Position numbers and translations under genes: made by a program | In this document: in pieces, positions 50,965 through 62,930 of the stretch | Position numbering within the stretch: the first letter of the stretch is position 1 | Layout: the number at the start of each line of letters is the position of its first letter | The notes under the pieces: model-generated | Database searches by the model: none | What the model saw: the letters and a program-made list of their open reading frames with translations, nothing else | What the model was told of the DNA's origin: nothing | From: Castor canadensis | Taxonomy: Eukaryota; Chordata; Mammalia; Rodentia; Castoridae | NCBI RefSeq assembly: GCF_047511655.1 | Contig: NC_133387.1 | Coordinates: 24,360,353-24,424,352 of the forward strand | DNA: 64,000 bases | Direction: 5' to 3'

Positions 50965-51126
50965 GAGAGCAGGACTTGGTGGTGCAGGTTTATAATCCCA
51001 GCACTCAGGAGGCTGAGGCAAGAGGATCATAAGTTCAAGGCCAAGCTGGGCTACGTCGTAAGTTTCAGGCCAGCCTCAGCTACATAGCAAGACCTTGTCT
51101 CAAAAACAAAACCAAACAAACCACAA
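50965..51126 (+). repeat. B1-like SINE with 3' duplication
   Basis: 'gcaggacttggtggtgcagg'; the 'ccagcctcagctacatagca' part is repeated. Confidence 0.8.
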
Positions 51127-51149
51127 AGCAATAAAATCCTAATAATTCC

Positions 51150-51515
51150 TCCTTCCTACCTCACCCCATCTCTGGTAGTCTCCATTTTTCTTTCTGTCTC
51201 TATGTATTTGCCTATTCCAGGCACCTCAAATAAATGGAGTCATGTAACATTTGTCTTTTTATGTCTGGCTCCTTTCACATAACATGTTTTCATCCCTTGC
51301 TGGGATTATAGGCATCTGCTCCCACATCCAGCAGGAGTTATTGTTTAATGGATAGAGTTTCTGTTTGGAATGATGAGAAGAAACTTCTAGAAATGTCTAG
51401 TGATGATGGTTGCATATTGGGAATGTACTTAATGCCAGTGAATTATACACTTAAAATGGTTAAATCTGCAGACTTTATTTTGTATATTTTATCAGAATTT
51501 AACATACCACCCCTA
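51150..51515. mobile_element. Old L1 3' fragments
   Basis: 'tttgcctattccaggcacct' and 'aatgccagtgaattatacac' are typical of old L1 3' sequence. A B1 scrap lies at about 51296-51335. Confidence 0.55.
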
Positions 51516-52011
51516 GGAGAGAATGTGCTTAGAACAAGAACTGAAAGTGGCAATTGTTGTTAGCGCTCCTGTCCTCCCTCACATTGCTGGGCTGTCTTTG
51601 TTAGAGCACAGTAGATGTCAAAGGGTAGAGGCAGCAGTTCTCAGGGAGCCACCTGGGTCTGAGGCCTGGACACAGGTTCAGAAGCAGGATTCTGGCCATG
51701 CAGCTTCAGTGAGCCAGCCTAGAGGAAACTGGCTCATGCAATCCCAGTTGCCTACAGTGAGGTCAACCGTTCTCCAAATGCATCCTCTTGGAAAGCCTTC
51801 AGGGAAAACATGTGTGGTCTAAAGGTTGCTTGGAGAGTGTCTGAGGCCAGGGGTCAGGGAACTGTAGCCACTGGTGCCAAGAGGGACTGGTCACTTAGGG
51901 TCCCCTTGCCCTCTGCAGGAATGGCCTTTGCATCTAGGGCACCCTCTCCCTGGGCATCTGACTCCAGAAACCATACTGACCATTTTTTGCATTTCAAAAA
52001 GGTAGATTCCT

Positions 52012-52210
52012 ACTGGGTGCCAGTGGCTCACACATGTAATCCTAGCTACTCAGGAGGCAGAGATCAGGACGATCACAGTTCAAAGCTAGCCCTGGGGAAA
52101 TAGTTTATGAGACCCTATCTTGAAAAAACCCACTACAAAAACGGGCTTGTGGAGTGACTCAAGGTATAGGCTCTGAGTTCAGTACTGAGGCCCAGTACCA
52201 TAAAACAAAC
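52012..52210 (+). repeat. B1-dID composite with duplications
   Basis: 15-mers AAAAGGTAGATTCCT (51997-52011) and AAAAGGTAGTTTCCT (52211-52225), one mismatch. Confidence 0.9.
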
Positions 52211-52237
52211 AAAAGGTAGTTTCCTCTACCTTTATAC

Positions 52238-52330
52238 TTTTTTTTTTTTTTTTCAGGACTGGGGATCCAACCCAGGGCCTTATACGTGCTAGGCAAATGC
52301 TCTACCAGTGAGCTATACCCCTATCCCCCA
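52238..52330 (-). repeat. ID SINE
   Basis: T17, 'actggggatccaacccaggg'. Confidence 0.9.
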
Positions 52331-52828
52331 AGACACCCTTATCCTGATAGGACATTCTTTAGCCAAGTTACAAAACCATCAATTCACTTGCAGTCCCTCT
52401 TTATTCTAGATCTGGCTGTCCATCTTTGAATAGTGTTGAGAGTTTCCCAAGTCTTCATCAGCAACACACAGACAAGTCCATTTGCAGGGGAAATTACCTG
52501 CGTGTCTGACTAATGTGTCTATTTTTGTTTGTCTGAGAAGGTAACCATATCCAAGTTCCAAGGATACCCCACAGGTGTACACTGGCTACAGTCTTCCATT
52601 CCAAGCGACAGCTTCTAATATCACTTAGCATATCATGTCGCTCATTCATTCAACAGCACTTCTTTAGCGCTGACTCTGGGCCAGATTGTGCTAGGTATAG
52701 GAATACAACAGTGCACAAAATGGACATCTGCCCTCCAGAGTGTACAGCCTAGTAGACAAAGAGGATCACAGGCAGAATTGAAACACACAAAGTGCCCTCC
52801 CCTCCAAAAGTTACAAGAGATGAAACCT

Positions 52829-52923
52829 AGGGCTGGGGGCATAGCTGAGTAGTAGAGCACTTGCCTAGCAAGTGTGAAGCCCTGGGTTCAATGCCCAGTA
52901 ATGCAAAGAATTGAAAAAAAGAA
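52829..52923 (+). repeat. ID SINE with duplications
   Basis: AGATGAAACCT at 52818-52828 and 52924-52934; 'gggctgggggcatagctgag'. Confidence 0.9.
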
Positions 52924-53519
52924 AGATGAAACCTGCCCTCCCCTCTCTGACAAGGCTGCCCCTGCCCAGAAGGTTTTGTTTGTGTTTTGTTTTATTTTGT
53001 TTTGTAACTTTTCTCCTGAAATAGCTTTAAGAGCCTCTGGCACATTCTTTTGAGTAAGCTTAGAGGTGGCAAAGCTATGAGTGGTTGACTTCAGATCTGA
53101 CTTTTAGAATAGCCAAAAGGTAAATCATTTCTGTGATAAAGCTAGGTAACAACATTGTGGGCAAATAAATAATAAATAATATACGTCTCTAGAGACTGAT
53201 TCTTGTCTTGTACAAAGACTGTTTCTGGAAGCAACTGCAAGAGTGGAGAGCCAAGCATGTTTGGAGGTGCCCCAGCACCAGCTCCACTGTGCAGCCTCCC
53301 AGAATTGAAAAGGGCAGCAATGACCTGGATGTAAGGCTCCACACCATGGCAGGGTAGTCACACTTCACAGCTCTTTAAACTTGATAGCCTATGGTTCTGT
53401 TTTCATCTAACAATTTCATTCCTTCCTAGTTGTGAACCCCCAGGAGGAGGACAGGGCCTCAGGCAGCATCTTCCCAGTTCTCAGTCTGCCCACAATATTA
53501 AAGGACAGTGTAGCGCCAG

Positions 53520-53740
53520 GGTGATGGGCCCAGCTTCAGGTGCCAGCGTGTAGATTCAGACCTGAGTTCTGCCCTGAAGGGAAATGATTTAGCCTCTCTA
53601 TTTCTCAGTGGCCTCATCTTTAGAGTAGGAACAATAACAATTGTGACTTCCTGGAAGCCGATCTGTAAGGGAGTTATGAAAATTCAATGGATTAGGACAT
53701 CAAAGGACATGAAGAAAAGAGCCTGGCATACAGGAACTTG
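53520..53740 (+). repeat. MIR
   Basis: 'tgatttagcctctctatttc .. ggcctcatctttagagtagg .. gagcctggcatac'. Confidence 0.65.
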
Positions 53741-53882
53741 GTAAGTGGGTAGGTAATTTTCCAACTAGGCTGGTTCTCCAGGAACAGGGACCATGTATGT
53801 ACTTCTGTTTGTCATGGTACCTGGGAAGGAGCTCCAAAAACATGGTACATGCTCAAAAAAGAGATTTATTCCAGAATAAAGT

Positions 53883-53902
53883 ACACACACACACACACAC
53901 AC
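53883..53902. repeat. (AC)n short
   Basis: Ten AC units. Confidence 0.85.
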
Positions 53903-55188
53903 CCCGCTCCCCCCAAGAGCTCTGCGTTCCAATACACACACCTGCTTGAGCAGATGCCAGGCCCTTGTCTGCTTTTCCTTATGGTACATTCCTTGTGATA
54001 ATGTTTGCCCTTCCACCATGTTACCCACAGTATGGAGACTCAGAGGCAGACAGCAGAGGATGTGGGAAGCACTGTGAGTGAAGGGTGGGGTGGGCCCTCT
54101 ATTTTAAGCACTTGCATCAGCTGTTCTGTGGGGACCATACTCTCAGGATTTAAAATAGATGGAGCCTTCTTGGTGGCAAGGGTAAGCCAGCAAGGCCCAG
54201 GGAGGGCCTAGATGACCCAACATGGCCAGGAGTTGGATCTGGTGACTGCTTGCTTGAATGGCTTTGTTTTGGGGTCTTGTGAGAGTATAGGAGCTGACAG
54301 AGGTGGTGCTGAGGAGGAAGCTGTGGTTCCCCAAGGACAGCAGCACCTCAGAGGCCTCCCCATCACCAGGGAGCCTCGCCAGGCCTAACCAGCTGGCTTC
54401 TCACCAGCTCAGTTCTATTTTTAGGCCCTGTGGTAGGTTGGATTATCTCCCATCCTGAACAGACTCCCAAGTCACCAGAACTTTCAGCAGCTCAAGCCAT
54501 TCCATCTCCTCCTCAGAACTGACTGAAAAACAAAAAGGTCACAGGAAAAAGGGTAAATGACCAATGTCCAGCACCCTCTCAGAGGGGCAGACCTTTGCCT
54601 GAGGTGACTGCTGTCTCTTCACACATGATCATAGCCCAACAGTGCCTACACAAAAGGCAGTCACTGTCCTCCCAAGCCTCTGGCCCTCAAGGCCTGATTG
54701 AAGGCTTCTTCATAGCTCTAGGACTTGTACCAGCTGCATCCTTCCCTTCCTCCCTTCCAACTCCTGAAGGAGGCCCTAGTCATGGGCTCAAGACATAAGT
54801 GGTCATCAAAACCACCTGGGTGGCTTGTTAAACACACAGGCCCTTGGGGCCCCATCTTAAGCCCATTAAACCAGAGTCTATGGGTGGAGCCAGGCATCTG
54901 AATTTTTTTTAAAACAAGGTTCCAGGTGATTCTGATTCATACCAAACTGGAGCATCAGTCCTAATCAATTACACGCACTTGGATCCTCACTTTCTTATTT
55001 GATGGAAACCCCCAAGGCTCAGATTGGAGCCCACATAATCTGTGTCTTTCTATAAAGCAAAGGGTCTATTGAAATGATGCAGACACAGGATCTTCAACAT
55101 GAAGGGCCAACTTCCTGTTTGCCTAGGGACTAGCATTTCTTACATATTAGATTCTGCTTTTTAAATACACAACATGAGGAGTATTAGC
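53903..55188. other. Mostly unassigned intergenic sequence
   Basis: No SINE or gene was recognised in about 1.3 kb. The 54790-54960 part ('tcaaaaccacctgggtggct .. ccaggtgattctgattcat') resembles a mammal-wide repeat. Confidence 0.4.
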
Positions 55189-55200
55189 AAGAGTAAGTTA

Positions 55201-55305
55201 AGGGGGTGGAGTGGGTGGTAAGGGAGGGGGTGGGGGCAGTGGGGAGAAATGAACCAATCCTTGTATGCACATATGAATAATAAAAGAAAAATGAAAAAAA
55301 AAAAA
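55201..55305 (+). mobile_element. 105-bp LINE-1 3' stub with duplications
   Basis: Perfect 12-bp duplications AAGAGTAAGTTA (55189-55200, 55306-55317) around only the last G-rich 3' UTR part, 'tgtatgcacatatgaataa' and poly(A). Confidence 0.95.
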
Positions 55306-55502
55306 AAGAGTAAGTTAGCAGAAAGAAGCATCTATTCTTACCCAGACACTGGTCTAGGCACTAGGGATACAGCAAGAAACAGCCAGTCCAGGTCCATGCC
55401 CTCGTGGAGCAGACATTCCATGAGAGAGACAGAGATCACTTCAGGTAGTAATTGAATCAGGATAACAGGATGTTCTCAAGTACACATAACAAAAATCTCA
55501 GT

Positions 55503-55582
55503 CCTTGAGGCTCAAGTGGTAGAGCACTTGCCTAGCATATATGAAGCCCTGGGTTCAATCCCCAGTGCTACCAACAAACACA
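55503..55582 (+). repeat. ID/dID SINE
   Basis: 'gaggctcaagtggtagagca', 'gggttcaatccccag'. Confidence 0.88.
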
Positions 55583-55659
55583 ATATAAAAACAAAACAAA
55601 ACAAAAACCCAATAATGACAACAACAACAATAACAAAAATATCCAGCAATAGGAACAGA

Positions 55660-55978
55660 CTGTTCCCGAGGGCAGGAAGTCAGATCAAGGTGCTAGCTTT
55701 TGGTATCTGAGGGCTTTCTTGCTGTATCACCCCATGGTGGAAGGCAGAAAGGCAAGAGGGAGCAAATGTTACATCACACAGCAGAAGAGCAAAGGAGAGC
55801 TAACCTACTTCCATGGGCCCTTTTTATAGCACTATTAATAGATTTATGAGGGCAGAGCCCTCAGACCTAAACACCTCCCAGTGACCCGCCACTACCCACA
55901 CTGTTCCATTGGAGATGAAGTTTCAATATGAATTTTACAGGGAAGGAAAACATCCAAACCATAGTAGTGGCCATTATG
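55660..55978 (+). mobile_element. MaLR LTR (MST/MLT1-like)
   Basis: 'atggtggaaggcagaaaggc' .. 'taacacctcccagtgacc'-like text .. 'gagatgaagtttcaatatga' .. 'catccaaaccatag'. Confidence 0.7.
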
Positions 55979-55984
55979 CAAAAT

Positions 55985-56192
55985 TATTATTTTTTTTTGA
56001 TAGGATTGGGATTTGAACTCAAGGCTTCATGTCTGCAAAGCAGGCATTCTACCACGTGAGCCACACATATAGTCCATTCTGCTCTTGTTATTTTGAAGAT
56101 GAGGTCTTATGAACTATTTACCCAGGCTGGCCTTGAACCTTGATTCTCCCAGTCTCAGCTAGGATTACAGCCATAAGCCACTGGCACCCAGG
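55985..56192 (-). repeat. B1-dID composite SINE
   Basis: 'attgggatttgaactcaagg'; short AAAATTATT repeats on both sides. Confidence 0.88.
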
Positions 56193-56360
56193 TATAAAAT
56201 TATTCTTTAAAGAACTGCTTCTGTCTGAGTGACAGAGCTGTGCCCCTTGACCAGCCCCTCGTCCCCTTTCCTCACACCTTCTCTAATTCTAAAGAGACTC
56301 AGACTCTCAGGTTGAGCTTGGGAGGACAGCAAGGTCACAAATTCTGGTATGCTAATTCTT

Positions 56361-56446
56361 ATGTATTTTTGGTGGTACTGGGGGTTGAACTCAGGACCTT
56401 GCACTTGCTAGGCAAGTGCTCTACCACTTAAGCCATGTCCCCATCC
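56361..56446 (-). repeat. ID/dID SINE
   Basis: 'actgggggttgaactcagga', 'gctctaccacttaagcc'. Confidence 0.88.
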
Positions 56447-56512
56447 TTATTTTATTTTTTTAACCTGTCATAATTTTTCTATTTCTGTATATGCTTCTAA
56501 AACCGTTTATTA

Positions 56513-56920
56513 GCCAGACACTGGTGGGTGGCTCACACCTGTAAACCTAGCTATTTGGGAAGCAAAGATCAGGAGACTCAGGGTTTGAGGTCAGCCCAGG
56601 CAAGTAGTTCACAAAACACTATCTTGAAAATACCCACACAAAAAGGGCTGGTGGAATTGGTCAGGTGATATAGAAGGCCTGCCTACCAAGCGTGAGACCC
56701 TGAGTTCAAAAACCAGTACCAGCCAGGCACCAGTGGCTCATGCCTGTAATCCTAGCTACTCAGAAGGCAAAGATCAGGAGGATCACAGTTCAAAGCCATC
56801 CCAGGCAAATAGTTCATGAGACCCTATCTCAAAAAAACCCATCACAAAAAGGGCTGGTGGAGTAGCTCAAGGTGTAGACCCTGAGTTCAAACCCCAGTAC
56901 CATGAAAAAAAAAAAAAAGT
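56513..56920 (+). repeat. Two tandem B1-dID composites
   Basis: 56513-56720 and 56722-56920, head to tail. The first has a 4-bp 'gggt' duplication and lost its A-tail at the junction. Confidence 0.9.
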
Positions 56921-57745
56921 ATGACCAAAATAAATAAACAAACAAATAAAAATAAAACCATTTACTGACCAGCTTTTGTCTTTGTCTTACTAGAATGAAA
57001 ACTCTTCAAACACTGGTAATATGTCTCAGTTAAAGACATTTCAAGTGCCTAGATAGTCATTGCTTCCTGGGGAGCTTGATGTCTAAGTGGATGGAGAGCT
57101 GGTCATGACTGGTTGGCGCTGTGGAATTGGGCTGGCCTTGTTGGCCTGATGGGATGACATGGAGCGGGAAGAGGCTTGGTCCCTAACTCGCTCTGGGATT
57201 TGTCATGTACTCACTCCCCCCTGATCAAAAACGTTAGAATAAATAGTAGCTGTCCTGTCTTTTTCACAGGATTCCTGGGAGAATTCAGTATGGAAGCACT
57301 TGTAAAAGCCTCTGTAAAGTGGGTGAAGTCCTCGACTAAGGTGAGATGTTGTGATCACCATCCATCTAGGTACCGATATTGGAAGGTAAGTGTGCTGCAG
57401 TGTCCTGTCTGGTTAGGATTATGTGACCCTGTGTGACTTGGCTACCTGACCATGTATGATAACTCATAAAAGGAAAAATGAGTGAATGAAGAAGCTACAT
57501 GCTGCCACTTTAAGTCATCATAGCCCAGTCCAGCCCCCCAATGTCCATTCACAGCTAGTATCAGTCTTCCTGGCTGGGTCCCCAGACATTGTACAGGCCA
57601 TTCCTACTACGATCTGTCTGAACTCTTGACCCACTGACTCTATGTACACAATACACTGCTGGAAGGAAGGAAATTAGTTCAATGTATGAGTCTAAAGGTT
57701 CAGGAAGAGCCTGGGTGAAAGATGTAAACTTGAAAGTTGTTTGAG

Positions 57746-57830
57746 CCACTGTAATCCTAGCACTCAGGAGGAACATGCTTTCCAGGCCACACCCTGGGCT
57801 ACACAGTGAAACCATGTCTCAAAAAAAACA
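57746..57830 (+). repeat. B1-like fragment with duplications
   Basis: Perfect 13-bp duplications AAAGTTGTTTGAG (57733-57745, 57831-57843). Confidence 0.9.
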
Positions 57831-58002
57831 AAAGTTGTTTGAGTACAGTGGTTTCAAGCCACTGTTTGGAGTTAATTAGTTAGGCAGCAGGGGTGGCCTT
57901 GATAAAGAGCAGGACAGTGGTTTTAGGAGAGTGCAGGAGAGTCAATACACTTATCTGGGCAGTAGAGACAGGCTGCTGAAATCTGCAATAAAGAGAAGTT
58001 AA

Positions 58003-58172
58003 GCCTGGCACCAGTGGCTCACGCCTGTAATCCTAGCTACTCAGGAGGCAGAGATCAGGATCAAGGATCAAAGTCAGCCCCAGGCAAATAGTTCAGGAGA
58101 TCCTATCTAAAAAAAAAAACCCATCACAAAACTGGCAGAGTGGCTTAAGTGGTAGAGTGCCTGCCTGGCTTG
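58003..58172 (+). repeat. B1-dID, 3' truncated
   Basis: 'gcctggcaccagtggctcac'; ends abruptly at 'gcctgcctggc' without a tail. Confidence 0.85.
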
Positions 58173-58239
58173 GTTCTGTGTTTTGCTTAGACGTCTGATG
58201 GAGTAAGTCAGGCATTGAACTGCTGATGCGGCAGTTTCC

Positions 58240-59215
58240 TGGGGTAGCCATAACCAATTAGCACAAAGTGTGTGGCTTACCAGAACAGAAATTCATTCCC
58301 TCAGCTCTAGAAGCTGTAAGTCCAAAGTCAAGGCATTGGCAGGACCATGTTCTCTGTAAACCTGGGGGGTGGATGGGCCCTTCCCTGCCTCTTCCTAGCT
58401 TTTGGTTGCTGGCAATCTTTGGTGTTTTGTTCCTTGTCCTGGGGACACTACTCCAACCTCTGCTTCTGTTGTCACAGGCTGTTCTCCCCACTGCGTGTCT
58501 ATGTGTCAGACTTCCCTCTTTTGTTCTTTTTTTCCTTTTAGTACTGGGGGTTGAACCCAGGGCCTCCAAGCACTCTGCCGTTTGAGCTGCACCTCCAGCC
58601 TATTTATTTAAAAGTTTTCCTTCCTTCCTTTCTTTCCGTACTGGGGATTGAACTCAGGGCTTTACACATGTTAGCCAAGTGCTCTTCCACTTGAGCCATG
58701 AGCCATTCCCCCTCTCCCAGTACTTTTGCTTTTTTTTTTTTCTCTGATGGGATTGGAATTTGAAGTCAGGGCTTCATGCCTGCAAAGCAGGTACTCTATC
58801 ACCACACCACCAGTCCATTTTGCTCTAATTATTTTGAAGATGGGGTCTTGTGAACTATTTGCCTGGGCTGAACTCAAACCTTGATCCTCCCAATTAGCTA
58901 GGATTACAGGTGTGAGCCACTAGCACTCAGCTTACTTTGTTTTTGAGATAGGATTTCTCACTAACTTTGCCTGCGCTGGCCTTGAACTGCAATCCTCCTA
59001 CCTCTGCCTAATGAGTAGCTGGGATTACAGATATGCACTACCACTTTGGGCCCCAAATTTCCCTGTTCATAAAAGGACACCAGTCTTGAACCCATCCTGA
59101 TATAGTATCCTCATCTTAACTTGAGTACAGCTGCAAAACTATTTCCAAATAATGTTGTATTCATATGTCTACTTCAATATATCTTTTAGAGGGACACAAC
59201 TCAACCCATGAAAGA
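58240..59215 (+). mobile_element. MLT1-type LTR with four nested SINEs
   Basis: Left part 58240-58520 ('gtggcttaccagaacagaaa .. ccaaagtcaaggcattggc'), right part 59060-59215 ('aaaggacaccagtcttgaac .. tagagggacacaactcaacc'). All SINEs in between are minus strand. Confidence 0.7.
58527..59053 (-). repeat. ID, ID, B1-dID and B1 SINEs
   Basis: ID 58527-58600, ID 58636-58715, B1-dID 58730-58932, B1-like 58938-59053, all inside the MLT1 LTR. Confidence 0.85.
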
Positions 59216-59277
59216 TGGATATGAGACAGAGTTGAATTTTGCTAGATGAACACCATGGTGGAAGAGATGCTTGTTAG

Positions 59278-59493
59278 GCCTGGTGCCAGTGGCTCATGCC
59301 TGTGATCCCAGCTACTCAGGAGGCAGAGATAGCAGGAGCATCACGGTTCAAAGCCAGACTGAGCAAATAATTCTGGAGACCCTATCTCAAAAATACCCAA
59401 CACAGAAAGGCTGGCAGAGTGGCTCGAGTGGTAGAGTGCCTACCTAGCCAGCATGAGGCCCTGAGCTCAAACCACAGTGCTGTCAAAAAAAAC
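59278..59493 (+). repeat. B1-dID composite SINE
   Basis: 'cctggtgccagtggctcatg', dID 'gtggctcgagtggtagagtg'. Confidence 0.9.
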
Positions 59494-59524
59494 CAGAGAG
59501 ATCTATGTAAGAGTCTATGTAATA

Positions 59525-59890
59525 GTGGCTGTGGGCTGAATTATGCACCCTCCAAAACACACTATTTTTTAAGTTGCTTCCTAACTGTCATTCCTAATGT
59601 GGCCTTATTTGAAGATAAGGTCTTTAAAGGGTGATTAAGTTGAAATGGGGCCATTAGCACAGTGTGCTAATTCAATCTGACTGGTGTCCTTGTAAAAAGA
59701 AGAGGAGCTGGGCACCAGTTGCTCACCCCTTGTCATCCCTGCTACTCAGGAGGCAGAGATCAGGAGTATTGAGATTCGAAGCTAGTCTGGGCAAATAGTT
59801 TGCAAGACCCTATCTCGAAAAAACCTTCACAAAAATAGGGCTGGTGGAGTGGCTCAAGATGTCAGCCCTCAGTTCAAGCCCCAGTACCAC

Positions 59891-59929
<39 letters not shown>

Positions 59930-60125
59930 AATAAAAAGAAGAGGACACATCCAGGACACATTGGGCACTGAGGGACAACCACAACAGAGCCATGGAGAGG
60001 TTCAGAGGAAACCAACCTGCCAACCCCTGGATGTCAGATGTGCAGCCTCTGGAACTGTAGGAACATAAGCTTCTGTTGTTCAAACCGCCCAGTGTGATAC
60101 TGTGACCTGGCAACCTAGCTGAACC
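59525..60125 (-). mobile_element. MaLR LTR (MLT1/MST-like) split by a SINE
   Basis: 'ggctgaattatgcaccctcc' .. 'gtgtccttgtaaaaagaaga', then after the SINE 'gaaaccaacctgccaacccc' .. 'agcttctgttgttcaaaccg'. The orientation is assigned relative to the MLT1 above. Confidence 0.6.
59707..59932 (+). repeat. B1-dID with (AAAT)n tail and duplications
   Basis: Perfect 13-bp duplications AAAAAGAAGAGGA (59694-59706, 59933-59945). The tail is about eleven AAAT units. Confidence 0.93.
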
Positions 60126-60486
60126 CATGGAATCTAAGCTGAATAAGAGGGACATAGAACATGTTGGGGGTGTAGACAATGACACCATATTGAGGTTCTG
60201 ATGAGGTTGAAGAATCCATGAAGTGGAAAAGCAGGAAAGGATGGTCTGACTTGGGGATCCCTCACTATCCTCAGTCTGTTGGCAGCTCGTCCCTCAGCTG
60301 GCTTCCTGAATGGTACCTGGTGTGACTGTTCCAGATCCAGAGCCTCATGCACACTGGATCACCTCTCACAGGAGAGAAGGCACTGTCTCTTCCACGGTGT
60401 CTGTTTATCAGAACAGAGATGTTTTTTCCAGAAGGCCCACACTAGCCTTCCCATCATGTCTCAGACATCAGAAAGCTCACCTTTCC

Positions 60487-60832
60487 CCCAACTGGGGATT
60501 GAACTCAGGGCCTCGCATTTGGTTTGTGTTTGAGATAGGGTCTTCTCCTGAACTGGCCTTGGACTATGATCCTCCTACCTCTGCCTCCTGAGTAGCTGGA
60601 ATTGCAGGTCAGAAACCAGCCACATTTTCTTTTATCTTTTTTTTTTTTTTCAGCACTGGGGTTTGAACTCAGGGTCTACACCTTGAACCACTCCACTAGC
60701 CCTTTTTTGTGATGCGTTTTTTCTAGATAGGGTCTTTCGAACTATTTGACTGGGTTGGCTTTGAACTGTGATTCTTCTGCTCTCTGCCTCCTGAGTAGCT
60801 AGGATTACAGGTGTGAACTACCAGCACCCAGA
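60487..60832 (-). repeat. ID-B1 then B1-dID SINEs
   Basis: 60487-60620 ('actggggattgaactcaggg') and 60636-60832 ('actggggtttgaactcaggg'). Confidence 0.88.
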
Positions 60833-61149
60833 TACACATTTCCCTTCTTCAACATATCTTAAGCAAGGGAAAAAGATGACCATGATCAGTTGCATCTGCC
60901 CTTGATCCTGTGCTCTAAGCACCCCTGTATCTCCTCCCCATCCACTAATTGTGCTGCTGCTACCTCTCCCTAAATACATTGCCTCCCCTCCCCCCCATCT
61001 AGCCTCAACCTGGCTCACTGCTCTGTTCCTAGGTCTCAGCCAAAGGCTCGCCTGAACTCCTCACTCGGGTCAGTGTGTAGACTGAGCATCCCACATGTAC
61101 AGTAGGTGTGAATGTAAGAGGTGCTCAAATTGCTTTTGCTCAAAAGCAC

Positions 61150-61790
61150 TGACTCCTTACTTGGGCACACGAATTAACTAAAAACAGGAGAAGCTTGACA
61201 TCCCTGCCTCCATTTTGAATCTGTCTTTGCTCTAAGACATTCTCTTTCCAGTCACTTTGCAGTCACCTTGGATTCTACAAAGGACAGAACGTATAACATC
61301 TTTATGACAAGGGACTGAAACTTCTTATAAGGAACAGTGAAGACTTACAGGACAGACCACCCCTCCAAGTGAGGACAATTACCTATAATGATGAGGCTAC
61401 ACACTGGAGCAGGAATAATGTCTCATGGGAACCAGATTGGTCCCCCTCAAGTGATGACAGCAATAATATCTTCTCTGGAACCCCTCTGGGAACCCTTGGA
61501 CTGAGATAATGGTCAACCAGAACACACCTGTGACTGGGAAAGTTTATACATCCCTTTGTCCCCTGCCCCAGTTCTTTTGTCTACTTAAACCGATAACTTA
61601 TGTCTGTACCCCAAAGATGGCCTGAAGATGAGCTGAGTGCTTACTCTGCTTCTCCCCACAGCATGTCCGGAACTGTGTAATAAACCTCCTTTTTCTGCCG
61701 TCACCATGCCTCTTTATTTGGCATTTAGAGGCTGGTGGCTGAGTCTGGCATATGGAATCTCAGGAGTTTCACCAAAATTCCAGTTTCGTG
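61150..61790 (+). mobile_element. Probable solo LTR
   Basis: U3-like sequence, a promoter-like 'gtctacttaaaccgataact', then 'ggaactgtgtaataaacctcc' with AATAAA, and a T/C-rich U5 ('tctgccgtcacc .. gaggctggtggctgagtc'). No internal region is seen and the boundaries are uncertain. Confidence 0.5.
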
Positions 61791-61829
61791 AAGTGTTAAC
61801 AGCGAGGGTACACATAACGTTACTATTAA

Positions 61830-62345
61830 AATAATGTTCTCAGCTGTCATTAGAGACACTGCCAGTCCACACACCTGGATTAGAGAGCAGTCAAATGTCA
61901 GGTGCTCCAGGTTCTGTTCCTGTGGCTCATCATTCAAGCCTGGATGCCTAGAAGGGTCTCCCAGACTCCCAATCCTCCCATGGGAGGAGCCCCTGCCTGT
62001 CTCTGCTGGTTCTACTCTGTGGGCAGGAGCTGCTGCTTCTGCTGCTGTTCCTCACCATTTCTCTGGCCGTGGTTTTGCCCAGAGATCCCGCAGCCTCCTG
62101 GTTTAGATCCCTGCTCAGAGCTTGAGGATTCTTCCATGTGGCCTGGCTTTTCCTCAGCATCTATGCACAAGCAAAACACACACCATAAACCTGTTCAGGG
62201 GATCCCCCCCAACTCGCACCCCCTGGCCCCCCTCCTCCCGCCCAGTCCCCAAGGCCTCTTTCAACCTAGTCTCTTTCCAGTCCTAGAGTCTGGTTGCTCT
62301 CCTCTTCCCAGCTCCCTGAACATCCAGGCCCTTTCTTTTTTTCTT
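61830..62345. other. Unassigned intergenic sequence
   Basis: C/T-rich, with a 148-codon open frame (61902-62348) lacking recognisable similarity. Confidence 0.35.
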
Positions 62346-62930
62346 TAGTTTTAAATTTTTAATAAATTTTTATTAGGTTATATTCATTATACAGTGGAGG
62401 ATTCAAAGTGATAATTCTGATTAGGCTTATATTGTACATTGGTCACATCGCCCCCTTTGGCTCCCCCACTTAAGGCAATTGCAAGAGGTTTCTTTGTTTA
62501 ATTTCATATAAGTACATGAAGTCCATCAACCATATTCTCTCATCTTAATCTCCTTCATTCACCCTCCCTCCTCACACTAGTACCCTCCTCACACTGTACC
62601 TGTTTTACAGTCCTGTCTTTCATTATTTTATTTATTTGCCATACTGGGGTTTGAATTCAGGGCCTATAGGGTCTCGAGAACTATTTGCCCTGGCTGGCTT
62701 CATACTGTGATCCTCCCGATCTCTACCTCTTGAGTAGCTAGGATTACAAATGTGAGCCACCACTGCCTGGCTGTCTTTCATTATTATTTAAGTTGATGTT
62801 CAAAGGAGTTTCTCAATATATCCCTGCTGTAGATATGCTTTACTTTGATCTGTTAACCCCTTCCATTACTTTCCCTTACCTCTTTACCTCCCACCTCCCC
62901 ACCCCCTGTTCCGCCCCTTTCTTAAAACAA
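62346..62930. mobile_element. LINE-like fragment split by a SINE
   Basis: 'taataaatttttattaggtt' .. 'attcattatacagtggagg'; the SINE at 62628-62770 interrupts it. Family not fixed. Confidence 0.35.
62628..62770 (-). repeat. B1-dID composite, centre deleted
   Basis: Perfect 15-bp duplications CTGTCTTTCATTATT (62613-62627, 62771-62785). Confidence 0.92.
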
